DNA of 64,000 nt, from positions 414,623-478,622 of the forward strand of contig JADKJR010000003.1 in assembly GCA_016720925.1 (NCBI GenBank), given 5' to 3'. This DNA comes from Betaproteobacteria bacterium. GTDB taxonomy: Bacteria; Pseudomonadota; Gammaproteobacteria; Burkholderiales; Usitatibacteraceae. Shown here one piece after another: positions 17,092 through 25,546 of the stretch. The notes below the pieces were generated by a model, which saw only the letters and a program-made list of their open reading frames with translations, was not told the DNA's origin and did not search any database. A program made the translations under genes and the position numbers. Within the stretch, counting starts at the first letter, position 1. Each line of letters starts with the position of its first letter.

Positions 17092-18729
17092 TCAACGGCG
17101 AACGCTGAACACTCGAACCGATTGCGCATCGATTGCAATTGATGCGGCGCCTTTCGCATCCGCCGTCGAGGCCAGCGCGGTGGCCGGATAGGCTGCGACA
17201 AGTGTCGCGCCGATCGGTAGCGCAGCGATTTTCGCCATTGCTGCGGCGGTGCCATAGTTGATCACGACCAGCGTATGGTCGCCTTCGAATTTGCGCTGGT
17301 AACTCATCACGCTACCATCGACCGCTGGGTGCTCGTAACTGCCGCGCGCAATTGACGGCAGTGTGTTCCGCAAGTGCAGCATGGCTTTGTAGAACGACAG
17401 GATCGAGTTCGGGTCGGCCAGCGCGGCCCGCACGTTCTGTGTTGCGGCATTCGGCGATACGGGTCGAAAAGGCTTTCCAGTGGTGAAGGCGCCACTTCCG
17501 GACGCGTCGGCGGTCCAGCTCATCGGTGTACGCAGCTTGATGTCGCCTTTCAGCTCGCTGACGCCCGCCATGCCGATTTCCTCACCGTAATAGATGAAGG
17601 GCGTGCCGGGCAGCAGCAGGTAGGAGGCCGCCGCCAGCCGGTACTGCGCCGTGCTGCCGTTCACTTGGTCCCACAGACGTTCACCGGCGAAGAAATCGTG
17701 GTTGGACATCATCGTGGCCATCGTCATTGGCGCGGTCGTGAAATAGTCGGCGACCGCGCGGATTGCCTCCGGCTTGCCGCGCGCCGCGTCGGCAATGTGG
17801 TATTGCAGGCCAAATGCAAAGGCGCTGCGACAGGCATCAGGCGCAGCCCAGCTAATCGGATTGGCAGTGCCTTCGCAAACCATGTAACGGTGTTTGTAGG
17901 AGCCCATCAGCGCATTGACCCGGCCCATCAACGCAAAGCTTTCGGGCTGGTCTCTCCAATCGGTCGCGCTGCGTTCGATCAAATGGGAAACAGCGTCAAA
18001 GCGAAAGCCGTCCAGCCCGCGGTTGAGCCAGAACTTCAGGCTGTCACGGTGGTAATCGATGACGGCGGGATTCTCAAGATTGAAGTCGGGCATATGCGGG
18101 CCAAACGTACCGTAGTAAGTGCCGCCCGATGACCCGTGCCATGGGTTTTTGCCCCAAATTTCCCAGCCGGTGGGGGCGGGCTCTTTCCAGATATACCAGT
18201 CACGATCAGGGCTGGTGCGTGATGCGGCCTCGACGAACAGCGGATGACTCGTCGCACTGTGATTGATGACGTAGTCCATGATCACGCCGATTCCGCGTGC
18301 GTGCGCCTCGCGAACCAGTTCGTCGAAATCCGCCAGCGTGCCGTAAGCGGGTTCCAGCGTTCGGAAATCCGTGACCGCGTACCCATGGTCGTGATCGGCG
18401 CTTTGCGTAATCGGCAGTAACCAAATACCCTTGATGCCCAGGTCGCGCAGGTAGTCCAGGCTCTGTGTGACGCCTCGTAGATCGCCGATGCCGTCGCCAT
18501 CGCTATCGCGCCATGCGCGCACGAAAATTTCGATGAATGCGCCGTGCTGCCAGCCAGCGGACAATTTGCTGCCGGGATCAATAGCGGTTACCGCGCTGAT
18601 ATCCGTCGTCGGTGCGCGTGGGCTGTCGAGGCTGCGGCTGGCGGTGCCGGCGCAGGCGCTGAGCAATATCGAGAGAAGCATTGTGGCGACGGTTGTGGCA
18701 GTACGGGTCCGGGTTACGGCATGGCGCAT
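17092..18729 (-). CDS. Lipoprotein GH13 alpha-amylase
   Basis: 545 aa from ATG 18729, which follows GAAGG and begins a lipoprotein signal: TVATMLLSILLSACAG with lipobox LLSAC, predicting lipidation at the Cys. GH13 signatures: DYVINHSATSHPLF (I), GLDGFRFDAVSHL (II), YMVCEGTANP at the region III position, and MMSNHDFFAGERL (IV). The DSDGDGIGDLRG calcium-site-like motif and YYGEEIGMAG are common in GH13 oligosaccharidases. Region III reads VCEGTAN where many relatives have a V-E-T/A context; the Glu is kept. It is convergent with the unknown gene at 16340 and divergent from the pullulanase gene. Inferred role: envelope-anchored trimming of maltooligosaccharides before uptake. Confidence 0.9.
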   Translation of the reverse strand: MRHAVTRTRTATTVATMLLSILLSACAGTASRSLDSPRAPTTDISAVTAIDPGSKLSAGWQHGAFIEIFVRAWRDSDGDGIGDLRGVTQSLDYLRDLGIKGIWLLPITQSADHDHGYAVTDFRTLEPAYGTLADFDELVREAHARGIGVIMDYVINHSATSHPLFVEAASRTSPDRDWYIWKEPAPTGWEIWGKNPWHGSSGGTYYGTFGPHMPDFNLENPAVIDYHRDSLKFWLNRGLDGFRFDAVSHLIERSATDWRDQPESFALMGRVNALMGSYKHRYMVCEGTANPISWAAPDACRSAFAFGLQYHIADAARGKPEAIRAVADYFTTAPMTMATMMSNHDFFAGERLWDQVNGSTAQYRLAAASYLLLPGTPFIYYGEEIGMAGVSELKGDIKLRTPMSWTADASGSGAFTTGKPFRPVSPNAATQNVRAALADPNSILSFYKAMLHLRNTLPSIARGSYEHPAVDGSVMSYQRKFEGDHTLVVINYGTAAAMAKIAALPIGATLVAAYPATALASTADAKGAASIAIDAQSVRVFSVRR

Positions 18730-18983
18730 GTTTGCCTTCTTGAAGGTGGCTATTAATGCCGTTACATTACAAAATGTCCTCATGAAAAGATATAGCCCAT
18801 CACATGGCGCATCAATTGCCACGCGATGACCAAAGCAAGACGAAAAGCAGCAACTATCGGTAACCCTCGAGCGAGGGCGGGTGAATCAATTCAGTTTCAT
18901 TTCAGGATTACGGCGGCGGAGATCCATGATCGCCGATTTGGCCTCGGGAATATTGTCGGAGTAAAAACGCGCGGAGGCAGACG

Positions 18984-21797
18984 ATGGAATCGCAACGAAG
19001 AGCAGTCGCCGTTGGGCCTGTGTCGCATTCACACTTACGGGGGGCTTTGCGCGCCCTAAATGTTGGCGGACTGGGTGATGGAACCGCACAACCACTCCGC
19101 GCAGATTCGACGGTTGCGCTTGCGCGCGAGGTCTGTGACCAGGCGCCATTTCAGGAGGTGTTGCGCCCTGTCAGTGGCGATTCGTATCGCGGCGATGCGC
19201 GGGCTGTCTGGTTAACGAAGCAATGGATGAAATGGCCCGGCGTCGATGGCGCGGGATTCTTTCGGCTATACCATTCCGCGCACGGGCGAATCGTCGCGCT
19301 GCCGAAGGTGCCGGTAACCGGGGCCGATGGAAAGATATTGGTCGACGTTTTTTCCAGCAAGGTCCGGGCGGATATCGCGGCACGCTTCAAGTACCTCGGG
19401 GATGGCGCAATTCTGTCGTTGCCTGATATTGAACTGGCCCGCCTGCCAGAATTGCTCAGGCAGCAATTGGTGCTGGTAAAGGAGGACGGGATAGGCAATG
19501 TGCTGGACGCCACGGCGGTGCAGTTGGCGGGAGCACTTGATGACCGGTATGCAAGCGCCGTACGAAAAGATGATTTGGGGGTATCAGTGTCCGCCGGCGA
19601 TACGCGTTTTCGGTTATGGGCGCCGACCGCAAGACAGGTTGCAGTGTGTGTCTACGAAACCGGTGCGAGCACAGCGCTTCAAGTCGCGCCGATGCGGTGG
19701 GACGCCGAGTCGGGGATCTGGTCTCATGAGTTGCCAGGCGATCTTTCTGGCAAGTATTACAGCTACGTGGTTGACGTATATGCGCCCGGCATCGGGCTGG
19801 TGCGCAATCGCGTCACGGACCCTTACTCAGTCAGCCTGACAACCGACTCGAAACGCAGCTATATCGCCAATCTTCACAGTCCAAACCTCAAGCCGCCTGG
19901 CTGGGATGGTGATCAAGTGCCGGCCAAAGTGCAAGCCCAGACGGACATGGTGATTTACGAACTGCATGTGCGCGATTTTTCGATCAACGATCCCTCGGTG
20001 CCTGCCGCGCACCAGGGAAAGTACACCGCATTTAATTACCCCGGCTCAGTCGGCATGAAACATTTGAAGGCATTGTCGGATGCCGGGATGACGGATGTTC
20101 AGCTGCTGCCGGTATTTGATTTCGCGACGGTACCAGAGGGCCGCTGCCTGTCGCCTGTGATTGACACGCGTAACGTGGTGGCCGCAAGCGAAGCACAGCA
20201 AGCGGCGGTGATGGCGGTCAAGGATCGGGACTGTTTCAACTGGGGGTACGACCCGCTTCACTACACGGCGCCGGAGGGCAGCTATGCGACCAATGCCGCG
20301 GACGGCGCGCGCCGGATCATTGAGTTCAGGCAGATGGTGGCAGCCCTTCACCGCATGGGCCTGCGCGTGGGCATGGACGTCGTGTACAACCACACGTCGG
20401 CGTCCGGGCAACATGAAAAGTCGGTACTGGATCGAATCGTACCGGGCTACTACCAGCGGCTGAATGCGAGCGGCGCGGTTGAAAAATCCACTTGCTGCGA
20501 AAACACCGGCACCGAGAATCTGATGATGGCCAAACTCATGGTCGATTCGGTGCTGACGTGGGCGCGCGAATACAAGATCGATTCATTTCGCTTCGACCTG
20601 ATGGGTCACCAGCCGCGTGCAGTCATGGACGAATTGAAGGGACGGCTCAAAGCGGCGACCGGGCGCGACATTCAATTGATCGGCGAAGGCTGGAATTTCG
20701 GCGAGGTGGCGGATGGGGCGCGTTTTTTGCAGGCGTCGCAGTTGTCGCTCAACGGTTCCGGCATTGCTACTTTCAGTGATCGCGGTCGCGATGCCGTACG
20801 TGGCGGCGGGGCGGCCGACAAAGGCGACGACATGATCAAGCGTCAGGGCTACATCAATGGGCTGGGCTATGACCGCAACTCGCTCGCAAGTACGGAGGGC
20901 GCGGCAGTGGAATTACTTCGCGCCGCGGATATGGTGCGCGTGGGATTGGCGGGTTCCCTGCGCGTTTACCCGCTCAAAACCTATCGCGATGAGGTTACGC
21001 TGTTACACAAGATCGATTATGCGGGCCAGCCTGCAGGCTACGTGAGTGAACCTGCCGAGGTAGTGAATTATGTCGAGAATCACGATAACCAGACGCTTTT
21101 CGATATCAACGTCTACAAGCTGCCTGTCGCCACCAGCCGCGAGGACCGTGCGCGGGTACAGATTCTCGGCCTCGCCATTACCGCGTTCAGCCAAGGGGTG
21201 GCGTATTTTCACGCCGGCGGGGAAATGTTGCGCAGCAAATCTCTGGATCGCAATAGCTTCGATTCCGGCGACTGGTTCAATCGAATCGACTGGAGTGGTC
21301 GCGACAATTACTTCGCAACCGGCGCCCCGCTAAAGGCGGACAACGGTGATGATTACAACCTGATCAAGCCGCTGCTGAATAATCCTGCCATCAAGCCAAC
21401 GTCAACCGAGATTGCGTGGACGCGCAATGCTTTTCTGGACCTGTTGCGCATTCGCGCAAGTACGCCATTGTTCCGCCTGCGTGCCGCCAGCGAAATCAGT
21501 ACACGCTTGACGTTTCACAACACGGGTTCCCGCCAAATTCCAACCGTGTTGGCGGGACATCTGAACGGTGTCGGACTTTCGGGCTCGCGTTTCCGTGAGC
21601 TGATTTATCTGATCAATGTCGATAAGGTGCCCCGGGAAGTTCGAATTGACGTCCTGGCTGGCAAGTCATTCAAATTGCATCCCGTGCACACGAGCTCGGC
21701 GGCGGACAAACGCGTGACACGCGAGGCCCGTTTTGAATCATCAAGCGGAACGTTTCACGTACCGTCGCGTAGTGCGGCGGTCTTCGTCGTACCGTGA
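18984..21797 (+). CDS. pulA: Type I pullulanase / alpha-1,6-glucosidase
   Basis: 937 aa; ATG 18984 is preceded by GGAGG with a 6-nt spacing. Order: an N-terminal beta-rich region (residues about 45-190), CBM48 (RFRLWAPTARQVAVCVYE), and a GH13 barrel with MDVVYNHTSASG (I), IDSFRFDLMGHQP (II, nucleophile Asp), IGEGWNFGEVADG (III, acid/base Glu) and NYVENHDNQTLFD (IV). The VIYELHVRDFSINDPSVP segment contains the pullulanase hallmark YELHVRDFS. Large pullulanases are usually exported, but no signal peptide is visible at this start, so the location is uncertain. It cleaves alpha-1,6 branches of pullulan, amylopectin or glycogen. Its stop lies 12 nt from the convergent glk stop. Confidence 0.92.
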   Translation: MESQRRAVAVGPVSHSHLRGALRALNVGGLGDGTAQPLRADSTVALAREVCDQAPFQEVLRPVSGDSYRGDARAVWLTKQWMKWPGVDGAGFFRLYHSAHGRIVALPKVPVTGADGKILVDVFSSKVRADIAARFKYLGDGAILSLPDIELARLPELLRQQLVLVKEDGIGNVLDATAVQLAGALDDRYASAVRKDDLGVSVSAGDTRFRLWAPTARQVAVCVYETGASTALQVAPMRWDAESGIWSHELPGDLSGKYYSYVVDVYAPGIGLVRNRVTDPYSVSLTTDSKRSYIANLHSPNLKPPGWDGDQVPAKVQAQTDMVIYELHVRDFSINDPSVPAAHQGKYTAFNYPGSVGMKHLKALSDAGMTDVQLLPVFDFATVPEGRCLSPVIDTRNVVAASEAQQAAVMAVKDRDCFNWGYDPLHYTAPEGSYATNAADGARRIIEFRQMVAALHRMGLRVGMDVVYNHTSASGQHEKSVLDRIVPGYYQRLNASGAVEKSTCCENTGTENLMMAKLMVDSVLTWAREYKIDSFRFDLMGHQPRAVMDELKGRLKAATGRDIQLIGEGWNFGEVADGARFLQASQLSLNGSGIATFSDRGRDAVRGGGAADKGDDMIKRQGYINGLGYDRNSLASTEGAAVELLRAADMVRVGLAGSLRVYPLKTYRDEVTLLHKIDYAGQPAGYVSEPAEVVNYVENHDNQTLFDINVYKLPVATSREDRARVQILGLAITAFSQGVAYFHAGGEMLRSKSLDRNSFDSGDWFNRIDWSGRDNYFATGAPLKADNGDDYNLIKPLLNNPAIKPTSTEIAWTRNAFLDLLRIRASTPLFRLRAASEISTRLTFHNTGSRQIPTVLAGHLNGVGLSGSRFRELIYLINVDKVPREVRIDVLAGKSFKLHPVHTSSAADKRVTREARFESSSGTFHVPSRSAAVFVVP

Positions 21798-21809
21798 TTG
21801 CCGACGACG

Positions 21810-22811
21810 CTATCCGGTGATCACCGTTTCCTGCGTGGCATTGCGCACCAGCCCGCTAAGGCCTGGATAGGGCGTCGTGATCACGGCGGTACTGATATCG
21901 CGCAGGTATTCCGAGAAGCGGCCCTTGGCCTCAAAATGCTCGCGGAAACCGGATTGCGCAAGAAATTCTCCCAGCTTGGGCACGATGCCGCCCGCGATGA
22001 ATACGCCCCCGCGCGCGCCCAACGTCAACGCCAGGTTGCCGGCAATGCAGCCAAGAAATGAACAGAATGCTTCCATCGTGTGCTCGCACAATTTATCAGT
22101 GCGGCTGATACCCAGGTTGCCGATTTCTTCGGCTCCCAATTCTTGTTCAAAGGCCAATCCTTCGACTTCCGCCACCGCGCGCCGCAGTGTCGGCAGGCCG
22201 ATCCCGGACACCAGTCTTTCCGCTGACACATGCGCATGAATCTGGCGGGCGGCGCGCAACAATTCGCCCTGATACGCGGTCGCCGCCGCAAGCGTCACGT
22301 GTCCGCCTTCGCCGCATAACGTTTGCCACGTACCTGGTCGCCCGCGTATAGGCAAGACGCCGGCGACGCCGAGCCCGGTTCCCGGGCCAATCACACCCAT
22401 CGCATGTTGCGAGTTGGGCGATGCCGGCCCGACGAGCACGTAATCACTTGGGATGAGATGTGGCAATACGAGCGCAATAGCTTCGAAATCGTTAAAGACA
22501 TCAATGCTGCCCACGCCAATATGTTGCGCAAATCTCGCTCGCTCCAATATCCAGTGACTATTGGTGACTTTGATCGGACCGGCCGATACAGCGGTTGCAA
22601 TGGCAATCGCCACGTGGGCAGGTCGGCTGCCTCCTTGAAACCGCGTAAGGTAATCCAATGCGGCATCTTCCGGCCGCGGATAATCCACGCAAAGCAGCGT
22701 TTCTACACCTGCCAACGGCGCGCCGGATTGTGCAATCCAGCCGAATCTGGCGTTGGTGCCACCAATGTCGGCAACCAGGAGGGGGAAAAAATTGTTGATG
22801 CTTACGGACAC
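21810..22811 (-). CDS. glk: Glucokinase (canonical)
   Basis: 333 aa from GTG 22811, preceded by AGAGGT at about 8 nt; longer in-frame starts add cysteine-rich residues without family match. The ROK-unrelated, E. coli-type Glk signature is intact: ADIGGTNARFGW (phosphate loop), FNDFEAIALVLPHL with the catalytic Asp, GPGTGLGVAGVLP, GEGGHVTL with the glucose-binding Glu and His, and HVSAERLVSGIGLP with the second Glu. It phosphorylates glucose with ATP in the cytoplasm, supplying glucose-6-phosphate to Zwf/Pgi. It is divergent from the glucokinase-HexR fusion across a 717-nt region with HexR-like sites. Because this enzyme is complete, it is the likely working kinase of the pair. Confidence 0.94.
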   Translation of the reverse strand: MSVSINNFFPLLVADIGGTNARFGWIAQSGAPLAGVETLLCVDYPRPEDAALDYLTRFQGGSRPAHVAIAIATAVSAGPIKVTNSHWILERARFAQHIGVGSIDVFNDFEAIALVLPHLIPSDYVLVGPASPNSQHAMGVIGPGTGLGVAGVLPIRGRPGTWQTLCGEGGHVTLAAATAYQGELLRAARQIHAHVSAERLVSGIGLPTLRRAVAEVEGLAFEQELGAEEIGNLGISRTDKLCEHTMEAFCSFLGCIAGNLALTLGARGGVFIAGGIVPKLGEFLAQSGFREHFEAKGRFSEYLRDISTAVITTPYPGLSGLVRNATQETVITG

Positions 22812-23246
22812 TGGGGTACCTCTATGTTTTCCAGTGCATGGACTGGTGATCGCTTCGCATCGGCAGGGCGCGATGAATGGATGAGCGCGTTCAGTTTGGC
22901 GGCCCAATGCAATATGCGGGCGATGCGCGCCATTATTGGTTTAGTACCACCACGGCGCGTTACGCTTTGCGAAGCGGCTGCAGTCACAAGTTCGGCGACA
23001 ACATCAGTGCATGTTTGGTGATTCGGGAGCCGATCGATCTGAGCGCAAATTCCAATGTTGCCGAGCATGGGGTGAAATAGTATTTTCATGTGAAAAACGA
23101 TGAGGCGACCTCGCCCGCGCGGGACAAACTAGCTTCCTACATGTAAAGCTGTGACGGCAATGCAGGTTTGGCGCGAATGTATTCTCAACAGCAGGCTGGA
23201 ATCGAATTCCCTGCACTTGATAATAACCAAATTGCAGAGTCGTAAA

Positions 23247-23259
23247 GTAGCAAAACTAC
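23247..23259. promoter_or_regulatory. HexR-like operator, site 1 upstream of the fusion gene
   Basis: GTAG, CAAAA, CTAC: perfect 4-bp arms around a 5-nt A-rich centre, the same spacing as the edd/hexR palindrome. Arms are one pair shorter than the best sites. Function inferred. Confidence 0.4.
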
Positions 23260-23390
23260 AGAAATAAGTAAACGATTTTTCGTGTCTGTTCCGGATATTC
23301 CCCAAGAATATGAGGGGTGTCACGGAGAATATCACAGTGTGCAGCAGGTCATGCCAACATCGATACACGAAAAAATGTGCAGCGATGAAG

Positions 23391-23405
23391 TGTAATTTAC
23401 CTACA
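23391..23405. promoter_or_regulatory. HexR-like operator, site 2 upstream of the fusion gene
   Basis: TGTAATTTACCTACA: outer arms TGTA/TACA pair, with the fifth pair mismatched and a T-rich centre. It is about 125 nt upstream of the fusion start. Function inferred from similarity to the other sites. Confidence 0.4.
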
Positions 23406-23452
23406 TTCGCCAACGCCGATTGATCCGCCAAGACGTAGCAACAACGCGGAAG

Positions 23453-23467
23453 TGTAGTTAAACTACC
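23453..23467. promoter_or_regulatory. HexR-like operator, site 3 upstream of the fusion gene
   Basis: TGTAGTTAAACTACC: GTAG and CTAC pair perfectly around TTAAA, close to published HexR sites; only the outermost pair is off. It ends 61 nt before the fusion ATG, a position suited to repression. Confidence 0.5.
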
Positions 23468-23528
23468 TAAATTCCTGAAACTTTGTGTGACGCGGTGACC
23501 CTAACGCGCACCAATAGAAAGATTTCAC

Positions 23529-25394
23529 ATGGCATTCAATGACGGCGCCCGGTTGCTGGCGGATATCGGTAGCTCCTATGCCCGCTTTGCACTGGAAATT
23601 GAGCGCGGCAAGTTCGAGCGCCTGAGTACGGTGAAATGTGCCGACTACACTGATTTTGGCAGCGCATTGCGCGCCTACTTCGATACGGTGAAAGACGCCG
23701 GCGTCAGGCACGCCGCCGTGGCCATCAGCAACCCGGTTGAAGGCGACCTCGTGCGCATGACCAATTACCACTGGCAGTTTTCCATCGAGCAAACACGACT
23801 CGATTGCGGACTCGATACGTTGCTGGTCGTCAACGACTACACGGCGCTGGCGGTGGGTTTGCCGCACTTGCGTGACGATCAACGCCGACAGGTGGGGCCA
23901 GGGCAATCCGAGGCGCGTAGCGTGATTGGGTTGCTTGGGGCCGGTACCGGGCTTGGCGTTTCCGGTTTGATCCCGGCGGACGATGGCTGGATCTCCCTGG
24001 GATCACAGGGAGGACACGTGAGCTTCTCACCCGCGGACAAACGCGAGATCGCGATCCTTGAATATGCGTGGAAGCAATTCCCCCACGTTTCGGCTGAACG
24101 GCTGATCTCGGGCAGTGGCCTCGAACTGATTTACCGCGCGTTGAATCACATCGCCGGCAAACCGGCACAATCGCTCGCAGCTACCACGATCACCGCGCGT
24201 GGCTTGAAAGGCCAATGTGTCGAATGTGCGCAAGCGCTGGAGGTTTTCTGTGGCATTCTGGGTGGCGTAGCGGCCAATCTCGCCGTGACGCTGGGCGCAT
24301 TTGGCGGGATCTACATTGGCGGATCAATTGTGCCCCGTTTGGGCAAGTATTTTGATGCCTCTCCATTCCGGCGGCGCTTCGAGGCAAAGGGCCGCTTCTC
24401 GTCGTACGTGGCGAATATTCCCACCTATGTCATCACCGCTGATAACGCCACGTTTGTAGGCGCGGCGGCTATCCTGGACGCGCAGTTGCGCAAGCGCGGC
24501 ACCTCCTCTTCGATCCTTGAGCGCATCCGGCAATCCCAGGCCGCGTTATCCCCCGCCGAACGTCGCGTGGCGAATCTGGTGCTGTCGCGCCCCCGATCGA
24601 TTCTTAACGATCCCATCGTCGAAATAGCCCGCTCGGCCGACGTAAGCCAACCGACCGTAGTTCGTTTCTGCCGTACGCTGGGATGCGAGGGGCTGTCGGA
24701 TTTCAAGTTGCGCCTGGCATCGAGCCTCACGGGCACCATTCCTGTAACGCACACGCAAGTGACCAACGACGACTCCACCCTCGAATTGGGCGACAAGGTC
24801 CTGGGCAACACCGCCAGCGCCATCCTGCAAATGCGCGATCAGATCAACCGGAAGTCGATCGATCAGGCCATCGACGCGTTGATCAAAGCCAAACGCATCG
24901 AATTTTTTGCAGTGGGCAACTACGGGATCGTGGCCGAAGACGCGCAGTACAAGTTCCTGCGGTTTGGCTTGCCGACCAGCGCCTACACGGAACCGCGCCT
25001 GCAGTTGATGGCGGCAAACGTGCTGACGCCAGATGACGTGGTGGTGGTCGTTTCCAGTACCGGGCGGATACCGGAATTGAATTTGGCCGTTGAAGCAGCG
25101 CTCGAACGTGGCGCAAAGGTCATTGCCATCACTGCCAACCAGTCGCCGCTCGCGAAGCATGCCACGGTGACCATTGCCCTGGACCATTCAGAAGATGTAG
25201 CAACGCAAGTGCCGATGATCAGCCGGGTCTTGTATCTGCTGGTGATCGACATCCTCGCGGTCGGCGTCGCGATGCGTACGGGTGCGCATGAAAGGGTGCA
25301 CTCCCTGCAAGAAAGTTCGAATTACCGGGGCTCTGAACAGCCGGCCGCCCCGGGCAATCGATTGGCACGATTGGTTTCCCACAGTCGAGAGTAA
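23529..25394 (+). CDS. Glucokinase-like domain fused to HexR/RpiR regulator
   Basis: 621 aa. Residues 1-322 are an E. coli-type glucokinase fold, about 328-400 an RpiR-type helix-turn-helix (SILERIRQSQAALS, SADVSQPTVVRFCRTLGC), and about 445-575 a SIS sugar-phosphate domain (FFAVGNYGIVAEDAQYKF, VVVVSSTGRIPELNLAVEA). Glk-HexR fusions are known in Burkholderia-type bacteria. Unusually, the kinase part departs from the enzyme at key sites: the phosphate loop reads DIGSSYARF instead of DIGGTNARF, and the glucose-contacting Glu (E157 in E. coli) is Gln160 in GSQGGHVSF. Asn102/Asp103, His163 and Glu190 are kept at the matching offset. The neighbouring glk is canonical. Inference: this may be a weak kinase or a sugar-sensing pseudokinase controlling DNA binding. 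Three operator-like sites precede it. Confidence 0.9.
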   Translation: MAFNDGARLLADIGSSYARFALEIERGKFERLSTVKCADYTDFGSALRAYFDTVKDAGVRHAAVAISNPVEGDLVRMTNYHWQFSIEQTRLDCGLDTLLVVNDYTALAVGLPHLRDDQRRQVGPGQSEARSVIGLLGAGTGLGVSGLIPADDGWISLGSQGGHVSFSPADKREIAILEYAWKQFPHVSAERLISGSGLELIYRALNHIAGKPAQSLAATTITARGLKGQCVECAQALEVFCGILGGVAANLAVTLGAFGGIYIGGSIVPRLGKYFDASPFRRRFEAKGRFSSYVANIPTYVITADNATFVGAAAILDAQLRKRGTSSSILERIRQSQAALSPAERRVANLVLSRPRSILNDPIVEIARSADVSQPTVVRFCRTLGCEGLSDFKLRLASSLTGTIPVTHTQVTNDDSTLELGDKVLGNTASAILQMRDQINRKSIDQAIDALIKAKRIEFFAVGNYGIVAEDAQYKFLRFGLPTSAYTEPRLQLMAANVLTPDDVVVVVSSTGRIPELNLAVEAALERGAKVIAITANQSPLAKHATVTIALDHSEDVATQVPMISRVLYLLVIDILAVGVAMRTGAHERVHSLQESSNYRGSEQPAAPGNRLARLVSHSRE

Positions 25395-25546
25395 TGATCC
25401 CGTTCGTGTCGCTACCGGCCGAGAACTTGTCGCGGTTGATGACGGCGTTTATATCGAAAACGAACCGATTCGCGAGTGTGCCGGGATGGCGCCAACCAGA
25501 GTACCAGCCAAAATCATGATTCACTATTTGCAGGAGATCAAACGCC

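Larger units (their letters stand above)
22812..23528. other. Long divergent region between glk and the glk-hexR fusion
   Basis: 717 nt between divergent genes. No convincing gene was found. It turns AT-rich from about 23150 onward, and the part nearest the fusion gene holds three HexR-like palindromes (23247-23259, 23391-23405, 23453-23467), the last two centred about 62 bp apart, roughly six helical turns. This pattern fits autoregulation by a HexR-type protein, possibly with looping (inference). Confidence 0.55.

Noticed and set aside
18989..19060. Signal-peptide-like residues in another frame at the pullulanase start (RRWACVAFTLTGG)
   Set aside because: No start codon precedes it in that frame (a TAA at 18962), while the annotated ATG 18984 has an ideal GGAGG. 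A frameshifted signal peptide is possible but unsupported.
22812..23528. Hidden small gene in the 717-nt glk/glk-hexR gap
   Set aside because: Frames on both strands are short and rich in rare combinations, without ribosome-binding sites; the DNA looks regulatory.
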